NCBI RefSeq assembly: GCF_020080045.1
Contig: NZ_CP083451.1
Coordinates: 1,736,001 to 1,800,000, forward strand
Length of the DNA: 64,000 nt
Direction of reading: 5' to 3'
Origin: Comamonas odontotermitis
GTDB lineage: Bacteria > Pseudomonadota > Gammaproteobacteria > Burkholderiales > Burkholderiaceae_C
The stretch's first letter is position 1. Each line of letters starts with the position of its first letter. Below, in pieces: positions 42,605-52,485 of the stretch. Under the pieces are notes generated by a model. That model was given only the letters and a program-made list of their open reading frames with translations. It had not been told where the DNA came from and did no database searches. A program made the translations under genes and the position numbers.

Positions 42605-45331
42605 TCAGTGGTTCATCGCCTGGGTGATGATCTCGCGCACATCATTGCTGAGCTTGGGCTTGGCGGCGACCTTGGCAATGGCTTCGCCGGCTGCAGTGCG
42701 GTAAGGCTCGGCCAGTTTCTTCCAGCGGTCAAGTGCGCGCGCCAGGCGGGCAGCCACCTGCGGGTTGAAGGCGTCCAGCGCGATCACCTGCTCGGCCCAG
42801 AAGGCATAGCCTGCGCCATCTGCGCGGTGGAAGCCGCCAGGGTTGCCGCTGCAGTAGCTGAAAATCACGCTGCGGGCCCGGTTGGGGTTCTTGATGTTGA
42901 AGTCGGGCAGCTTCATCAAGGCGCGCACAGCGGGCAGGGCGCTGCCGTCCACATCGGGCGCACCCGCTTGCAGGGCAAACCATTTGTCCATCACCAGTTC
43001 GTCGTTCTTGAACATGGCATGGAAGGACTGGAGTGCATTGGCGGCCAGCTCGCTGCCGCTGACAACCAGTGCGCTCAGCGCGTTGTAGCGGTCCGTCATA
43101 TTGCCTGCGTCCTTGAAGCGCTGCAGCGTCTTGCCAGGCCAGACTTTGTCGCCAGAGGCGCGGGCTGCCACGCACAGCATCAGGAGGGCGTGACCGGCGA
43201 GGGCGCGCTTGCCGCTGCTTGCGGCGTCGGGTACATAGGCGCCCGTGTTGCTGCATTGCTCATAGACCCATGCCCAGTCGGCAGCGAGGTCGGAGGCCAG
43301 TTGCTGGCGCATGGCTTCGCGCACCTGGTGCACGATCTGCGGATCAACGCTGTCCAGTTGTTCGGTGATGTAGGCCTCGGATGGCAAGGTCAGTGCCAGG
43401 TCCTTAAAGGCGGCATCGAGCAGCGGGTCGCGCAGCACGGCTCGCATGGCTTCGACGAATGGCGCAGGCAAGATGTTTGCATCCAGCGCGCTGTCGGCGC
43501 TTGCAGTACCTACGCGTGCTGCTATGTTTTGCAGAGCAATTCGCAAGCCCAGGCGCTGGCTGGCTTCCCAGCGGTTGAAGGCGTCTTCGTCGTGTGCCAG
43601 CAGGTGGCGAAGCTGGTCGTCGCTGTAATCCATCTCCAGCACCACAGGAGCACTGAAGTTGCGCAGCAGCGATGGTGTGGGCTCCTGGGCCACGCCTTCG
43701 AATACGATGGTCTGTGTTGGCTGCGTCAGCACCACGGTGTGGCTGGTGGTGCTGTTGGCAAAGGCAGAGAGGCCTTCTGCAGCACGGATGGCCACAGGCA
43801 ACTGGCTGCCGTCGGCGCCCACCAGGCCTAGCGTGACCGGGATCACAAAGGGTTCTTTGCTGGGTTGCCCGGCCGTGGCAGGGCAGTGTTGCGACAGGGT
43901 GAGCGTGTAGGTCTGGGCCGAGGCATCGTAGGTGCCGCTGGCAACGACACGTGGCGTGCCCGACTGGCTGTACCAGCGCTTGAATTGTGCAAGGTGCTGG
44001 GCGAGCGGAGAGCCGGGATTGGCATCTGCCATGGCCTGGGCGAAGTCGTCGCAGGTCACGGCCTGGCCGTCATGGCGCTCGAAATACAGCTTCATGCCCT
44101 TGGCAAAGCCTTCGCGGCCCACCAGCTCGGACTGCATGCGCACCACTTCGGCGCCTTTTTCATAGACGGTGACCGTGTAGAAGTTGTTGATTTCTACATA
44201 GCTGTCAGGGCGCACGGGGTGGGCCATGGGGCCAGCGTCTTCGGGGAACTGTACGGTGCGCAGCACGCGCACATCGTCAATGCGCTTGACGGCGCGGGCC
44301 GATGGCGAGCCCGCCATGTCCATGCTGAATTCCTGATCGCGGAAAACCGTGAGGCCTTCCTTGAGCGAGAGCTGGAACCAGTCGCGGCAGGTGACGCGGT
44401 CACCCGTCCAGTTGTGGAAGTACTCGTGGCCCACCACCGATTCGATGTTGGCGTAATCGGCATCGGTGGCCGTGGCCTGGCTCGCCAACACGTACTTGGT
44501 GTTGAAGATGTTCAGGCCCTTGTTCTCCATCGCACCCATGTTGAAGTCGCTGGTGGCAACGATCATGAAGCGTTCCAGGTCCAGGCTGAGGCCAAAGCGG
44601 GCTTCGTCCCAGGCGATGGATGCCATCAGCGAGTTCATGGCGTGTTCGGTCTTTTCCAGATCGCCGGGGCGCACGTAGACCTGCAGCAGGTGTTCGTTGC
44701 CGGCGCGGCTCTTGATCTTCTGCTCACGCGCCACCAGGTTGCCCGCCACCAGGGCAAACAGGTAGCTGGGCTTTTTATGCGGGTCCACCCATTTGGCAAA
44801 GTGGCGCCCCTCGGGCAATTCGCCTTGCTCTACCAGGTTGCCGTTGGACAGCAGCACCGGGAAGAGGGTCTTGCTGGCGCGCAGGGTGACGGTGTACATG
44901 GCCATCACATCGGGGCGGTCCAGGAAGTAGGTGATGCGGCGGAACCCTTCTGCTTCGCATTGCGTGAAGAACGAGCCGTTGCTGGTGTACAGGCCCATCA
45001 GCTTGGTGTTCTTCTCGGGCACGCAGGTGGTGAAGATTTCCAGATCCACCGGATCGCTGCCTTCAGGCAGGTTTTCCAGCACCAGGTCGGAGCCTTCCAT
45101 CTTGAACGAGGTGCCCGCACCATTGACCAGCACGCGGGCCAGGTTCAATTCGTCGCCATTGAGGTGCAGGGGCTGCGCGGGCACCTCGGGGTTGCGGCGC
45201 ACGCGCATCTTGTTCAGGACGCGGGTTTTGGCCGGATCCAGGTCGAAAGTCAGATCGACCGTTTCAATCCACCATGCAGGGGCCTGGTAATCGGCACGGT
45301 ACACGGTGTGTGCTTGTCCTTCACGCATCAT
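42605..45331 (-). CDS. pepN: Aminopeptidase N (M1 zinc metallopeptidase)
   Basis: 908 residues, close to the E. coli PepN length. The exopeptidase motif GAMEN (NMGAMENKGLNIFN) and the zinc site HEYFHNWTG with the downstream Glu in KEGLTVFRDQE are complete. The N-terminal beta domain, catalytic thermolysin-like domain and the C-terminal DUF3458-type helical superhelix are all present. It trims N-terminal residues from peptides in the cytoplasm. GGAGAG lies just before the ATG. The start overlaps the end of the HAD phosphatase gene by 11 nt, so the two are co-transcribed. Confidence 0.97.
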   Translation of the reverse strand: MMREGQAHTVYRADYQAPAWWIETVDLTFDLDPAKTRVLNKMRVRRNPEVPAQPLHLNGDELNLARVLVNGAGTSFKMEGSDLVLENLPEGSDPVDLEIFTTCVPEKNTKLMGLYTSNGSFFTQCEAEGFRRITYFLDRPDVMAMYTVTLRASKTLFPVLLSNGNLVEQGELPEGRHFAKWVDPHKKPSYLFALVAGNLVAREQKIKSRAGNEHLLQVYVRPGDLEKTEHAMNSLMASIAWDEARFGLSLDLERFMIVATSDFNMGAMENKGLNIFNTKYVLASQATATDADYANIESVVGHEYFHNWTGDRVTCRDWFQLSLKEGLTVFRDQEFSMDMAGSPSARAVKRIDDVRVLRTVQFPEDAGPMAHPVRPDSYVEINNFYTVTVYEKGAEVVRMQSELVGREGFAKGMKLYFERHDGQAVTCDDFAQAMADANPGSPLAQHLAQFKRWYSQSGTPRVVASGTYDASAQTYTLTLSQHCPATAGQPSKEPFVIPVTLGLVGADGSQLPVAIRAAEGLSAFANSTTSHTVVLTQPTQTIVFEGVAQEPTPSLLRNFSAPVVLEMDYSDDQLRHLLAHDEDAFNRWEASQRLGLRIALQNIAARVGTASADSALDANILPAPFVEAMRAVLRDPLLDAAFKDLALTLPSEAYITEQLDSVDPQIVHQVREAMRQQLASDLAADWAWVYEQCSNTGAYVPDAASSGKRALAGHALLMLCVAARASGDKVWPGKTLQRFKDAGNMTDRYNALSALVVSGSELAANALQSFHAMFKNDELVMDKWFALQAGAPDVDGSALPAVRALMKLPDFNIKNPNRARSVIFSYCSGNPGGFHRADGAGYAFWAEQVIALDAFNPQVAARLARALDRWKKLAEPYRTAAGEAIAKVAAKPKLSNDVREIITQAMNH

Positions 45332-46001
45332 GGAGTCTCTCCAGAAATTGCTTGTTCAGCAGGGTCGAGAAATCGGGCGCCCATGCCAGTACATGGGGGC
45401 CACCAAGGTCTTGTTGGTTGTGAGTGGTGCCGATGCCTACAGCGCGCATGCCAGCGCGGCGCGCGGCTTCAATACCGTGGGGCGCATCTTCAAACACCAC
45501 GCAGGCAGCCGGATCAACGTTCAGTCGCTCGGCTGCCTTGAGGAAAATATCGGGGTGGGGCTTGCCGGGCAGGCCCTCGTCACCACGGGCAATGGCGTGC
45601 GCGGGAGGCTGCATCTGCAGGTTGCCCAGCACGAAATTCACATTGTCCTGGTCGCCCGCGGTGCCAATGGCCACCTTCAATCCCATTTCATGGGCCTGGG
45701 CCGCAAAGCGCTCAAAGCCACCCACCGCGCTGAAGTTGGCTGCAAACAGTTCGCGGTAAATGCCTTCCTTTTCAGCCGTGATGCGTTCGGATTCTTCTGC
45801 GCTCACGGTGCGGCCCATCAGGGCGCAGGCGCACTCGAAGGCATTCTTGCCGGTAGTCTGCACCATGAAGGCGGGCACGTTCAGATCCATGCCATGGCGG
45901 CGCGCGTATTCAACCCAGGCCTGGGCATGCCAGGGCATGGAATCCACCATGGTTCCGTCCATGTCAAAAATCAGCGCTTGGATGGGAGGCATTGCTGGCA
46001 A
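45321..46001 (-). CDS. HAD-superfamily hydrolase, beta-phosphoglucomutase-like
   Basis: 226 residues. HAD motif I is IFDMDGTMVDS (nucleophile and acid/base Asp). The helical cap follows; motif II is the Thr in VAIGTAGD, motif III the Lys in GLPGKPHPDIF, and motif IV is CVVFEDAPHGIEAARRAGM. This arrangement is that of subfamily IA phosphatases near phosphoglycolate phosphatase and beta-phosphoglucomutase. The substrate is unknown. Last codons overlap the pepN start. Confidence 0.9.
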   Translation of the reverse strand: MPAMPPIQALIFDMDGTMVDSMPWHAQAWVEYARRHGMDLNVPAFMVQTTGKNAFECACALMGRTVSAEESERITAEKEGIYRELFAANFSAVGGFERFAAQAHEMGLKVAIGTAGDQDNVNFVLGNLQMQPPAHAIARGDEGLPGKPHPDIFLKAAERLNVDPAACVVFEDAPHGIEAARRAGMRAVGIGTTHNQQDLGGPHVLAWAPDFSTLLNKQFLERLHDA

Positions 46002-46098
46002 AGGCTTTCCGGTGGCAGTGCATGGCTGGGGGGCGCGGCCATGCAGGATGAATCAAAAATCTAAAGCGGAGCAGCGTGTGACACGCTGCTCCGAGGGG

Positions 46099-47203
46099 TT
46101 ACACACCCTGTTTCAGGGATGCTTCGATGAACACATCCAGATCTCCGTCCAGCACTTTCTGGGTGGCTGAGACTTCGACGTTGGTGCGCAGGTCCTTGAT
46201 ACGGCTGTTGTCCAGCACATAGCTGCGGATCTGGTGGCCCCAGCCCACATCGGTCTTGGTGTCTTCGAGCTTCTGCTGCTCTTCCATGCGCTTGCGCATT
46301 TCAAAGTCATAGAGCTTGGAGCGCAGGCGCTGCCAGGCAACATCGCGGTTGCTGTGCTGGCTGCGGCCATCCTGGCATTGCACCACGATACCGGTGGGGA
46401 TGTGCGTCAGGCGCACGGCTGAATCGGTCTTGTTGATGTGCTGGCCGCCCGCACCGCTGGCGCGGTAGGTGTCGGTACGCACATCGGCCGGATTGATCTG
46501 GATTTCGATCGAATCATCGATCTCCGGGTAGACAAACAGCGACGAGAAGCTGGTGTGGCGACCGCCAGACGAGTCAAACGGGCTCTTGCGCACCAAGCGA
46601 TGCACGCCGGTCTCGGTGCGCAGCAGGCCATAGGCGTACTCGCCCTCGACCTTGATGGTTGCGCTCTTGATTCCGGCCACGTCGCCAGGCGTCTCTTCTT
46701 CGACGGTGGCCTTGAAACCCTTGCGCTCGGCGTACTTCAGGTACTGGCGCAGCAGCATGCTGGCCCAGTCGCAGGCTTCGGTACCACCGGCGCCGGCCTG
46801 GATGTCGATGAAGCAGTTGAGCGGATCAGCCTCCTGGCTGAACATGCGGCGGAATTCCAGCTCTTCGATCAGCGGGCGCAGTTTGTCGGCTTCGGCCTCG
46901 ATGGTTTCCAGCCCGGCGTCGTCGCCTTCTTCCTTGCTCATCTCGAAGAGTTCGGAATTGTCGGCCAATTCGCCTGTCAGCTTCTGCAGGGTCAGCACGA
47001 CGGAATCGAGCGCCTTCTTTTCCTTGCCCAGCTCCTGGGCCTTTTTCGGGTCGTTCCAGACGGCTGGGTCTTCGAGCGAAGCGTTTACCGTGCGCAGGCG
47101 TTCGTACTTTGCATCGTAGTCAAAGATACCTCCGAAGCTCTTCTGTCCGGGTGGACAGGTCTTCGAGGGCGTTGCCAATCTGGTTGATGCGTTCTGCTTC
47201 CAT
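46099..47203 (-). CDS. prfB: Peptide chain release factor 2 (programmed +1 frameshift)
   Basis: About 367 residues after frameshifting. It begins [27 protein letters not shown] (27 codons), meets an in-frame UGA, and continues in the +1 frame with [25 protein letters not shown]. The anticodon-like SPF motif ([11 protein letters not shown]) that reads UGA/UAA and the catalytic GGQ ([13 protein letters not shown]) are present. RF2 releases nascent chains at UGA and UAA. Autoregulation comes from the frameshift: scarce RF2 gives more shifting. It is 97 bp upstream of the HAD gene, same strand. Confidence 0.97.
47119..47133 (-). promoter_or_regulatory. prfB +1 programmed frameshift site
   Basis: On the minus strand the sequence is GGAGG TAT CTT TGA C. 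The Shine-Dalgarno-like GGAGG ends three nucleotides before the slippery CTT, and the UGA is followed by C, a weak termination context. This is the arrangement known for prfB in E. coli and many bacteria. Confidence 0.95.
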
Positions 47204-47367
47204 GTTCTGTGTGTCCTGTTCTTGCAATCAAGCCCATTATTGTCGCATGGCGGCGGTACCGGTCCAGCCATGGTGGCTTTACATACAAGATTGATAAAAA
47301 TCACCTCTTGCGCTTGACAGACGTGCGCAGGTAGCTATGGTTTTGATACCAAAGCTGCTGGCGGCTA

Positions 47368-48045
47368 CTAACGCCACGCGAACGGAGGCTGGTCAAAATG
47401 CGCGACCCGCGTGGTGCGCCCGCACAGGCAGACTTCGCGAAACTGGTACAGAAAAGCCGCCGTGGGTGCCGCAATCCAGCTGTTTCCAATGGGCATGCGC
47501 AGAACGGGGTGTGGCGAATGGGCGCTGGCATCGAGCATGGGCGAATCGCGGCGCAGCAATTCGGTCAGCGCAATGCGGTGGATGCTGGCCACCTCGTCCG
47601 GATTGGGCTGCAGCTGCGCCACTGTGCCTGCCCAGACCACGACCGGTGTGATGGCAAAGCCGGAGCGGGTGGCATAGTCGTCGAGGCGGCCCAGTATCTG
47701 GGTAGGTGCAAGGCGCAAGCCAATCTCTTCCTGCGCCTCGCGCAGCGCAGCCTGCTCGGGCGATTCGCCGGCTTCGATCCGCCCGCCCGGCAGCGCCCAT
47801 TGCCCGGCGTGGTTGCGCAGATGCAGGGCGCGGCGGGTCAGCAGCAGGGCGGCTTCATGGCTCCAGTGCCTGGGCTCGACCAGGTCTGGCGGGGTGACCT
47901 GGGTGGGAAGCTGGGCTCCCGCGCCTTCGTCGCTGATGACCAGCGCGACCGCCGCGCGCGCGTGGCCGCCGCCATCCTGGCTTTGCACGGCAAAGTGCTG
48001 CAGTGCGGAGCGGATGCGGGTGCGAAGGGCGGCGGATAGTTCCAT
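47368..48045 (-). CDS. Nudix hydrolase, CoA-pyrophosphatase (NudL) type
   Basis: 225 residues. The Nudix box is complete: [24 protein letters not shown], in the order Gx5Ex7REUxEExGU. The preceding region ([25 protein letters not shown]) and following [20 protein letters not shown] match the CoA/acyl-CoA diphosphatase group (YeaB/NudL). It probably hydrolyses CoA or related nucleotides to 3',5'-ADP and phosphopantetheine. It lies 13 nt after the alpha/beta hydrolase gene and 164 bp before prfB. Confidence 0.9.
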   Translation of the reverse strand: MELSAALRTRIRSALQHFAVQSQDGGGHARAAVALVISDEGAGAQLPTQVTPPDLVEPRHWSHEAALLLTRRALHLRNHAGQWALPGGRIEAGESPEQAALREAQEEIGLRLAPTQILGRLDDYATRSGFAITPVVVWAGTVAQLQPNPDEVASIHRIALTELLRRDSPMLDASAHSPHPVLRMPIGNSWIAAPTAAFLYQFREVCLCGRTTRVAHFDQPPFAWR

Positions 48046-48058
48046 GGATTGATGAAGA

Positions 48059-49009
48059 TCAATTTCCCAGAAAGTCCTCGATCAGGGACGCCAGTGCATG
48101 TGGCTGGTCGTGGTGCAGCATGTGGCCGGCTTCCGTAAGGCTGGCAACCCGCACATCGGGCACCAACGTGAGGCGTTGCAAAAACTCAGTCTGCGTGAAC
48201 CTGCCCTGCCAGAAGGCGGCCATGGTGTCGGGCTCGGCTTTGACCATCAGTGTGGGGCAGGTGATGGCCGCGTAGCTGGCCAGCATTTCATCGGCGCGAA
48301 ACAGCTGTGCGCTGACGACCTTGTGCGCGTCGTCGCCCGCAATGCGCCACTGGCCATCTGCCCCCTCGGTGGCCCAATGGTGGGCCAGCCACAGCGCCTT
48401 GTCGGCGGACAGGCGGGGATTGTTCTTCTGCAGGCGAGCGGAGACTTCGGCAGCGTCGGCGTAGGGCCGGGCTCCAATCTTGCCGTGGCGCAGGTCGCGG
48501 ATTTCGTCCAGCCAGCGGGCGGTACGCTGCGGAGCCTGTGCGGGCTGCGAGGCAGGCAGGCCAAAACCCTCCAGGTTGATGAGCCGACGCACCCGGGCCG
48601 GGCGCGCGGCCGCATACAGCATCGCCACATTGCCGCCCATGCTGTGGCCCAGCAGGTCGACCGGCATATGCGGGCTGATCTCGTCGATGAGTGCATCCAG
48701 ATCGCCCAGGTAGTCCGCAAAAGGAAAGTGGTCGGGTGCGCTGGAGTTGCGGCTTTGGCCAAAGCCGCGCCAGTCGGGCGCGATGATCGTGCGGCTCTCC
48801 GTAAATGCATCGCTGAACTGGTCAACCACAAACTGGAACGATGCGCCCACATCCATCCAACCGTGGCACAGCACCAACGGAGGCCGGGTTTGGCTGCCAC
48901 CCCATTGCAGCAGATGGTAGGGGTGGTTGCGGATGACCAATGGGCGACTGGCGGCATGGCGCTGGGGTTGGTACATGACAGGCGGGTGAGAGGGAGGGTG
49001 ATCCGGCAT
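48059..49009 (-). CDS. Alpha/beta-fold hydrolase
   Basis: 316 residues from the ATG giving MPDHPPSH; an internal ATG 11 codons later (MYQPQRH) is an alternative. The oxyanion-hole strand [15 protein letters not shown], nucleophile elbow GHSMGGN (Ser) and final His in [12 protein letters not shown] are present. It resembles epoxide-hydrolase/esterase-type proteins of about 300 residues found beside Nudix genes in Burkholderiales. Substrate unknown. The upstream side of the gene borders the palindromic element. Confidence 0.85.
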   Translation of the reverse strand: MPDHPPSHPPVMYQPQRHAASRPLVIRNHPYHLLQWGGSQTRPPLVLCHGWMDVGASFQFVVDQFSDAFTESRTIIAPDWRGFGQSRNSSAPDHFPFADYLGDLDALIDEISPHMPVDLLGHSMGGNVAMLYAAARPARVRRLINLEGFGLPASQPAQAPQRTARWLDEIRDLRHGKIGARPYADAAEVSARLQKNNPRLSADKALWLAHHWATEGADGQWRIAGDDAHKVVSAQLFRADEMLASYAAITCPTLMVKAEPDTMAAFWQGRFTQTEFLQRLTLVPDVRVASLTEAGHMLHHDQPHALASLIEDFLGN

Positions 49010-49129
49010 TGTCTCGCGCGGCCGGCGCAGGTGGGTGCACCTGGGCGACTGGCCCGTTGGGACAAAAGGGCTGCATATCGTTTTATAGTGCATGCATTGC
49101 GCCGCATGCCGCGTTGCGGCGTGCTTTAA

Positions 49130-49396
49130 GAACGTGTTTACGATCTCTACGCAGCCGCGTTGGAGTGCAATCGGGATGAGTTCGAAGCGCTGGTCCGCAG
49201 CTTGCACTGGGGTGCAAGCAAGGGACAGCGCGAAGAAATCGCCCGATTTCACTCCAACCCGGAGGGACAGTGTCTTTGCGGGCGGGTTGCGTCGTTGCAG
49301 CGCTTGCTAATAGCTGGCTATTGGCTGCGTGCTGCGCCTAGCAGCCCATCCCGCAAAGCCACTGTCGCGGCGCGAGGAGATCGTAAACACGTTCTA
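49130..49396. mobile_element. MITE-like palindromic element with nested stems
   Basis: The ends are perfect 19-bp inverted repeats (AGAACGTGTTTACGATCTC at the left). Inside are two further long imperfect pairs. GTTGGAGTGCAATCGGG (49160) pairs with 49243-49259 with one mismatch, and it encloses the hairpin GCTTGCAC TGGG GTGCAAGC (49201-49220). GACAGTGTCTTTGCGGG (49267) pairs with 49351-49367, also one mismatch. No transposase or credible gene lies inside. The structure suggests a non-autonomous mobile repeat, or a folded RNA if transcribed. It fills most of the gap between the alpha/beta hydrolase and aldo/keto reductase genes. Confidence 0.75.
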
Positions 49397-49428
49397 ACAC
49401 TTTTAGATTTTGCAAATCATCGACAACC

Positions 49429-50490
49429 ATGCAAGACATCCAACTCGGCCGCAGTGATTTGAAGGTATCGCCCATCTGCCTGGGCACCATGACGTTTGGC
49501 GAGCAGGTGAACGAAGCCGACGCCCATGCCATGCTCAGCCGCGCGCTGGAGCGCGGCGTGTATTTCTGGGACACGGCCGAGATGTACTCGGTGCCTGCCC
49601 GTGCCGAGACCTTTGGCGCCACCGAAACCATCATCGGCAACTGGTTCAGGGCCAATCCTGGCAAGCGTGATCAGGTGGTGCTGGCCAGCAAGGTGGCAGG
49701 CCCCTCGCGCGGCATGCCCTGGGTGCGCGAAGGCAAGGGCATGACGGCCGCCGACATCGTGGCGTCGTGCGACGCCAGCCTGCGCCGTCTGCAGACGGAT
49801 GTGATCGATCTCTACCAGATTCACTGGCCGGAGCGCCATGTGCCGGCCTTTGGCAATCTGTACTACGACCCGAAGAAGGAAACCAGCGAAACCACGATCC
49901 GCGAGCAGTTGGAAGCGCTGGCAGGCCTGGCGAAGGCGGGCAAGATTCGCCATGTCGGCCTGTCGAACGAGACGCCCTATGGCGTGCACGAGTTTGTGCG
50001 CCTTGCCGAGCAGCATGGCCTGCCGCGCGTGGCCAGCGTCCAGAATGCCTACTGCCTCATCAACCGCAGCTGGGAAAACGGCCTGGATGAAACCTGCGAC
50101 CGCCTGGGCGTTTCGCTGCTGGCCTATTCCCCGCTGGCCTTCGGCCTGCTCACCGGCAAGTATGACGAAAGCGGCATCACCGGCCCGAATGCGCCCAAGG
50201 AGGCACGCATTGCAGGCTACGAATCGGTGCGCAAGCAGCGCTGGGGCAGGCCGGAGTCCTTGGTGGGTGCCAAGCGCTACAACCAGCTGGCGCGTGACCA
50301 CCGCATGACGCCCGCCGCCCTGGCATTGGCCTTCTGCTACACGAAATGGCAGGTGGCCAGCACCATCATCGGCGTGCGCACCATGGCGCAACTGGAAGAA
50401 GACTTGAACGTATGGGGCACGCAGCTCTCCGAAGACCTGCTCCGCGAAATCGACGCAATCCGCTGGGAGCTGCGCGATCCGGCGCAGTAA
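49429..50490 (+). CDS. Aldo/keto reductase, Tas-like
   Basis: 353 residues. NADPH-dependent reductase of the AKR fold, close to E. coli Tas in length and pattern. The start region is LGRSDLKVSPICLGTMTFGEQ; catalytic Asp and Tyr are in WDTAEMYS, Lys in VLASKV, His in LYQIHWPER. The cofactor end is STIIGVRTMAQLEEDL. The Tas subgroup carries the insert YDPKKETSETTIREQLEAL. Physiological substrate unknown. It starts 33 bp after the palindromic element, so the element may hold or disturb its promoter. Confidence 0.93.
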   Translation: MQDIQLGRSDLKVSPICLGTMTFGEQVNEADAHAMLSRALERGVYFWDTAEMYSVPARAETFGATETIIGNWFRANPGKRDQVVLASKVAGPSRGMPWVREGKGMTAADIVASCDASLRRLQTDVIDLYQIHWPERHVPAFGNLYYDPKKETSETTIREQLEALAGLAKAGKIRHVGLSNETPYGVHEFVRLAEQHGLPRVASVQNAYCLINRSWENGLDETCDRLGVSLLAYSPLAFGLLTGKYDESGITGPNAPKEARIAGYESVRKQRWGRPESLVGAKRYNQLARDHRMTPAALALAFCYTKWQVASTIIGVRTMAQLEEDLNVWGTQLSEDLLREIDAIRWELRDPAQ

Positions 50491-50566
50491 TGCGGCGCTT
50501 GAGGAAAACAGCTTCGAGAGAGCGGCTGCACACTGCCAGCCGCTCCTTGCCCCTGGGTCAACAGCA

Positions 50567-51067
50567 ATGGCAAAAAAAGACAAGAACGCGCATGTGAGCG
50601 AAACCCCCGCCACCCAGATGCTCAAGGCGCACAAGGTGGCGTTCACCGAGCATCCCTATGAATACGTGGAGCATGGAGGCACCAGCGAATCCGCACGCCA
50701 GCTGGGGCTGGATGAACATGCAGTGGTCAAGACCCTGGTGATGCAGGACCAGGACGCCAAGCCGCTCATCGTGCTGATGCATGGTGACTGCAAGGTTTCC
50801 ACCAAGAACCTGGCGCGCCAGATCGGTGCCAAGAGCGTGGAGCCATGCAAACCGGAGGTGGCCAACCGGCACAGTGGCTATCTGGTGGGCGGTACCTCGC
50901 CTTTCGGAACGCGCAAGGACATGCCGGTCTATATCGAAGAAAGCATTCTGGCGCTGCCGCGCATTGCCATCAATGGCGGGCGGCGTGGTTTTTTGGTGCA
51001 GATCGACCCGCAGGCCTGCGTTCAGGTACTGGGAGCCAAGCCCGTGCAGTGCGCGCTGGCAGAATAG
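50567..51067 (+). CDS. ybaK: YbaK/EbsC-type Cys-tRNA(Pro) deacylase
   Basis: 166 residues, typical. This trans-editing enzyme clears Cys mis-attached to tRNA-Pro. Conserved parts are TPATQMLKAHKVAFTEHPYEY, the catalytic Lys in VVKTLVMQ, KKLARQIGAK-like TKNLARQIGAKSV, and GYLVGGTSPFGTRKDMPVYIE, followed by NGGRRGFLVQIDP. It sits 76 bp after the reductase gene and 69 bp before plsY, same strand. Confidence 0.95.
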   Translation: MAKKDKNAHVSETPATQMLKAHKVAFTEHPYEYVEHGGTSESARQLGLDEHAVVKTLVMQDQDAKPLIVLMHGDCKVSTKNLARQIGAKSVEPCKPEVANRHSGYLVGGTSPFGTRKDMPVYIEESILALPRIAINGGRRGFLVQIDPQACVQVLGAKPVQCALAE

Positions 51068-51136
51068 CGACTTGATTCTGTCATATACATACATCCGGGT
51101 GCGCAAACCATGGGCGCGCGGGCAAGGGGAAGCGTT

Positions 51137-51769
51137 TTGAGCATTGTCTATTCCATCCTGGTGGCCGTTGCGGCCTATTTTGTAGGCTCGCTGTCGTTTG
51201 CCGTCATCGTCAGCCGCGTCATGGGGCTGAACGACCCGCGCACCTATGGCAGCAAGAACCCCGGGGCCACCAATGTGCTGCGCTCAGGCAGCAAGGCGGC
51301 CGCCATCGTGACCCTGCTGCTCGACGCTGCCAAGGGTTGGTTGCCGGTGGCCCTGGTCGCCTGCTTTGGCAAACCCTACGGGCTGGAAGAGGGCGCGATG
51401 GCGCTGGCGGGCCTGGGAGCCTTTCTGGGGCACCTGTGGCCGGTTTTCTTCAAGTTCGAAGGCGGCAAGGGCGTGGCCACGGCGTTGGGTGTGCTTGTAG
51501 GCTTCAGCGGCTGGCTGGGTCTGCTGGTTCTGGCGTGCTGGGTGGTAGTGGCTGCCGTCTGGCGCTATTCGTCGTTGTCCTCGCTGGTCGCGGCGGTGAT
51601 GGCGCCGGTGCTGTACATCCTCTTGGGTGGTGATCTGTGGGAATTCAACAAATGGATTTTGCTGGCCATCCTGGCGATGTCGGCCCTGCTGGTGTACCGC
51701 CACAAGCTCAATATCCAGCGCTTGCTCGAAGGTAAGGAATCGAAACTGGGTCAGAAAAAGAGCAAATAG
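51137..51769 (+). CDS. plsY: Acyl-phosphate glycerol-3-phosphate acyltransferase
   Basis: 210 residues from a TTG start with AGGGGAAG four nt upstream; an ATG nine codons earlier is in frame but has no RBS. PlsY transfers acyl from acyl-phosphate to glycerol-3-phosphate at the inner membrane, the first step of phospholipid synthesis. About five to six helices are visible. The three PlsY motifs are present: AYFVGSLSFAVIVSR, the catalytic loop SKNPGATNVLR, and GHLWPVFFKFEGGKGVATALG. It converges with the Crp/Fnr gene, 3 nt apart. Confidence 0.95.
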   Translation: MSIVYSILVAVAAYFVGSLSFAVIVSRVMGLNDPRTYGSKNPGATNVLRSGSKAAAIVTLLLDAAKGWLPVALVACFGKPYGLEEGAMALAGLGAFLGHLWPVFFKFEGGKGVATALGVLVGFSGWLGLLVLACWVVVAAVWRYSSLSSLVAAVMAPVLYILLGGDLWEFNKWILLAILAMSALLVYRHKLNIQRLLEGKESKLGQKKSK

Positions 51770-51772
51770 CGC

Positions 51773-52480
51773 TCAGGCGCTGTAGCGGCGCAGACCATCG
51801 ATGTCCTTGAGGCGCACGCTGCGGTAGCCTACTTCCAGAAATTGCTGTTTTTCCAGCGTCAGCAGGGCTTCGTTCAGGCGGGCGCGGGAAACCTGGCAGA
51901 AATCGGCCAGCTCGCTCTGCGTGATATTGAGCAGCCCCGCATCCGGAAACGGAAAGTTCATTGGCGTGATGAGAGAGCCCAGGCATTGGGCCACGCGGCT
52001 GGTGACTCCGGTGCATTGCTGGGCTGTCAGAAGGCGCATGAGCTGGTGCGTGCGCTCAGCCGCCAGTTCCAGCAAAAACTGGCTGAACGCCGCAGATGTC
52101 TGGCGCAAGGCATGGAAGGCATCTGTAGGGAGGGTGATCATCGTCAGGTCATGCAGGGCGATGGCATCGCAATCCATGACCGCTCCCTGGCGCAGCAGGT
52201 AGGTCTCGCCAAACCAGCTGCCCGCATAGCCACACAGCGTGATCGAGCGGCCGCTCTCGGTGGACACGCATATCTTGGCTGCCCCGCGCGACACGCCGAT
52301 CCAGCCCTGGGGCGCATCGCCGGTGTGCCACAAATGCTGGCCCGCACGCACATGGCGCACCCGTAGATGGGGGTGAACCAGCTCGGCAGCCTGTTCCGGG
52401 CTCAGTGTATGGGCCCACATGCAATGGCTCCAATGGGCCAGCACCTGCTCCTTTTTGAGAAAAGCCGTCTTTGAATGCAT
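51773..52480 (-). CDS. Crp/Fnr-family transcriptional regulator
   Basis: 235 residues. The N-terminal cyclic-nucleotide-binding fold spans about 25-145 (VRAGQHLWHTGDAPQGWIGVSRGAAKICV, GSWFGETYLLRQGAVMDCDAIA). The C-terminal winged helix is LLNITQSELADFCQVSRARLNEALLTLEKQQFLEVGYRSVRLKD. It lacks the Cys cluster of FNR, so it is not an oxygen-sensing iron-sulphur protein of that kind. It is divergent from the siderophore receptor operon, with a Fur-like palindrome between. It may be Fur-controlled and regulate that operon; effector unknown. Confidence 0.9.
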   Translation of the reverse strand: MHSKTAFLKKEQVLAHWSHCMWAHTLSPEQAAELVHPHLRVRHVRAGQHLWHTGDAPQGWIGVSRGAAKICVSTESGRSITLCGYAGSWFGETYLLRQGAVMDCDAIALHDLTMITLPTDAFHALRQTSAAFSQFLLELAAERTHQLMRLLTAQQCTGVTSRVAQCLGSLITPMNFPFPDAGLLNITQSELADFCQVSRARLNEALLTLEKQQFLEVGYRSVRLKDIDGLRRYSA

Positions 52481-52485
52481 CTGTA

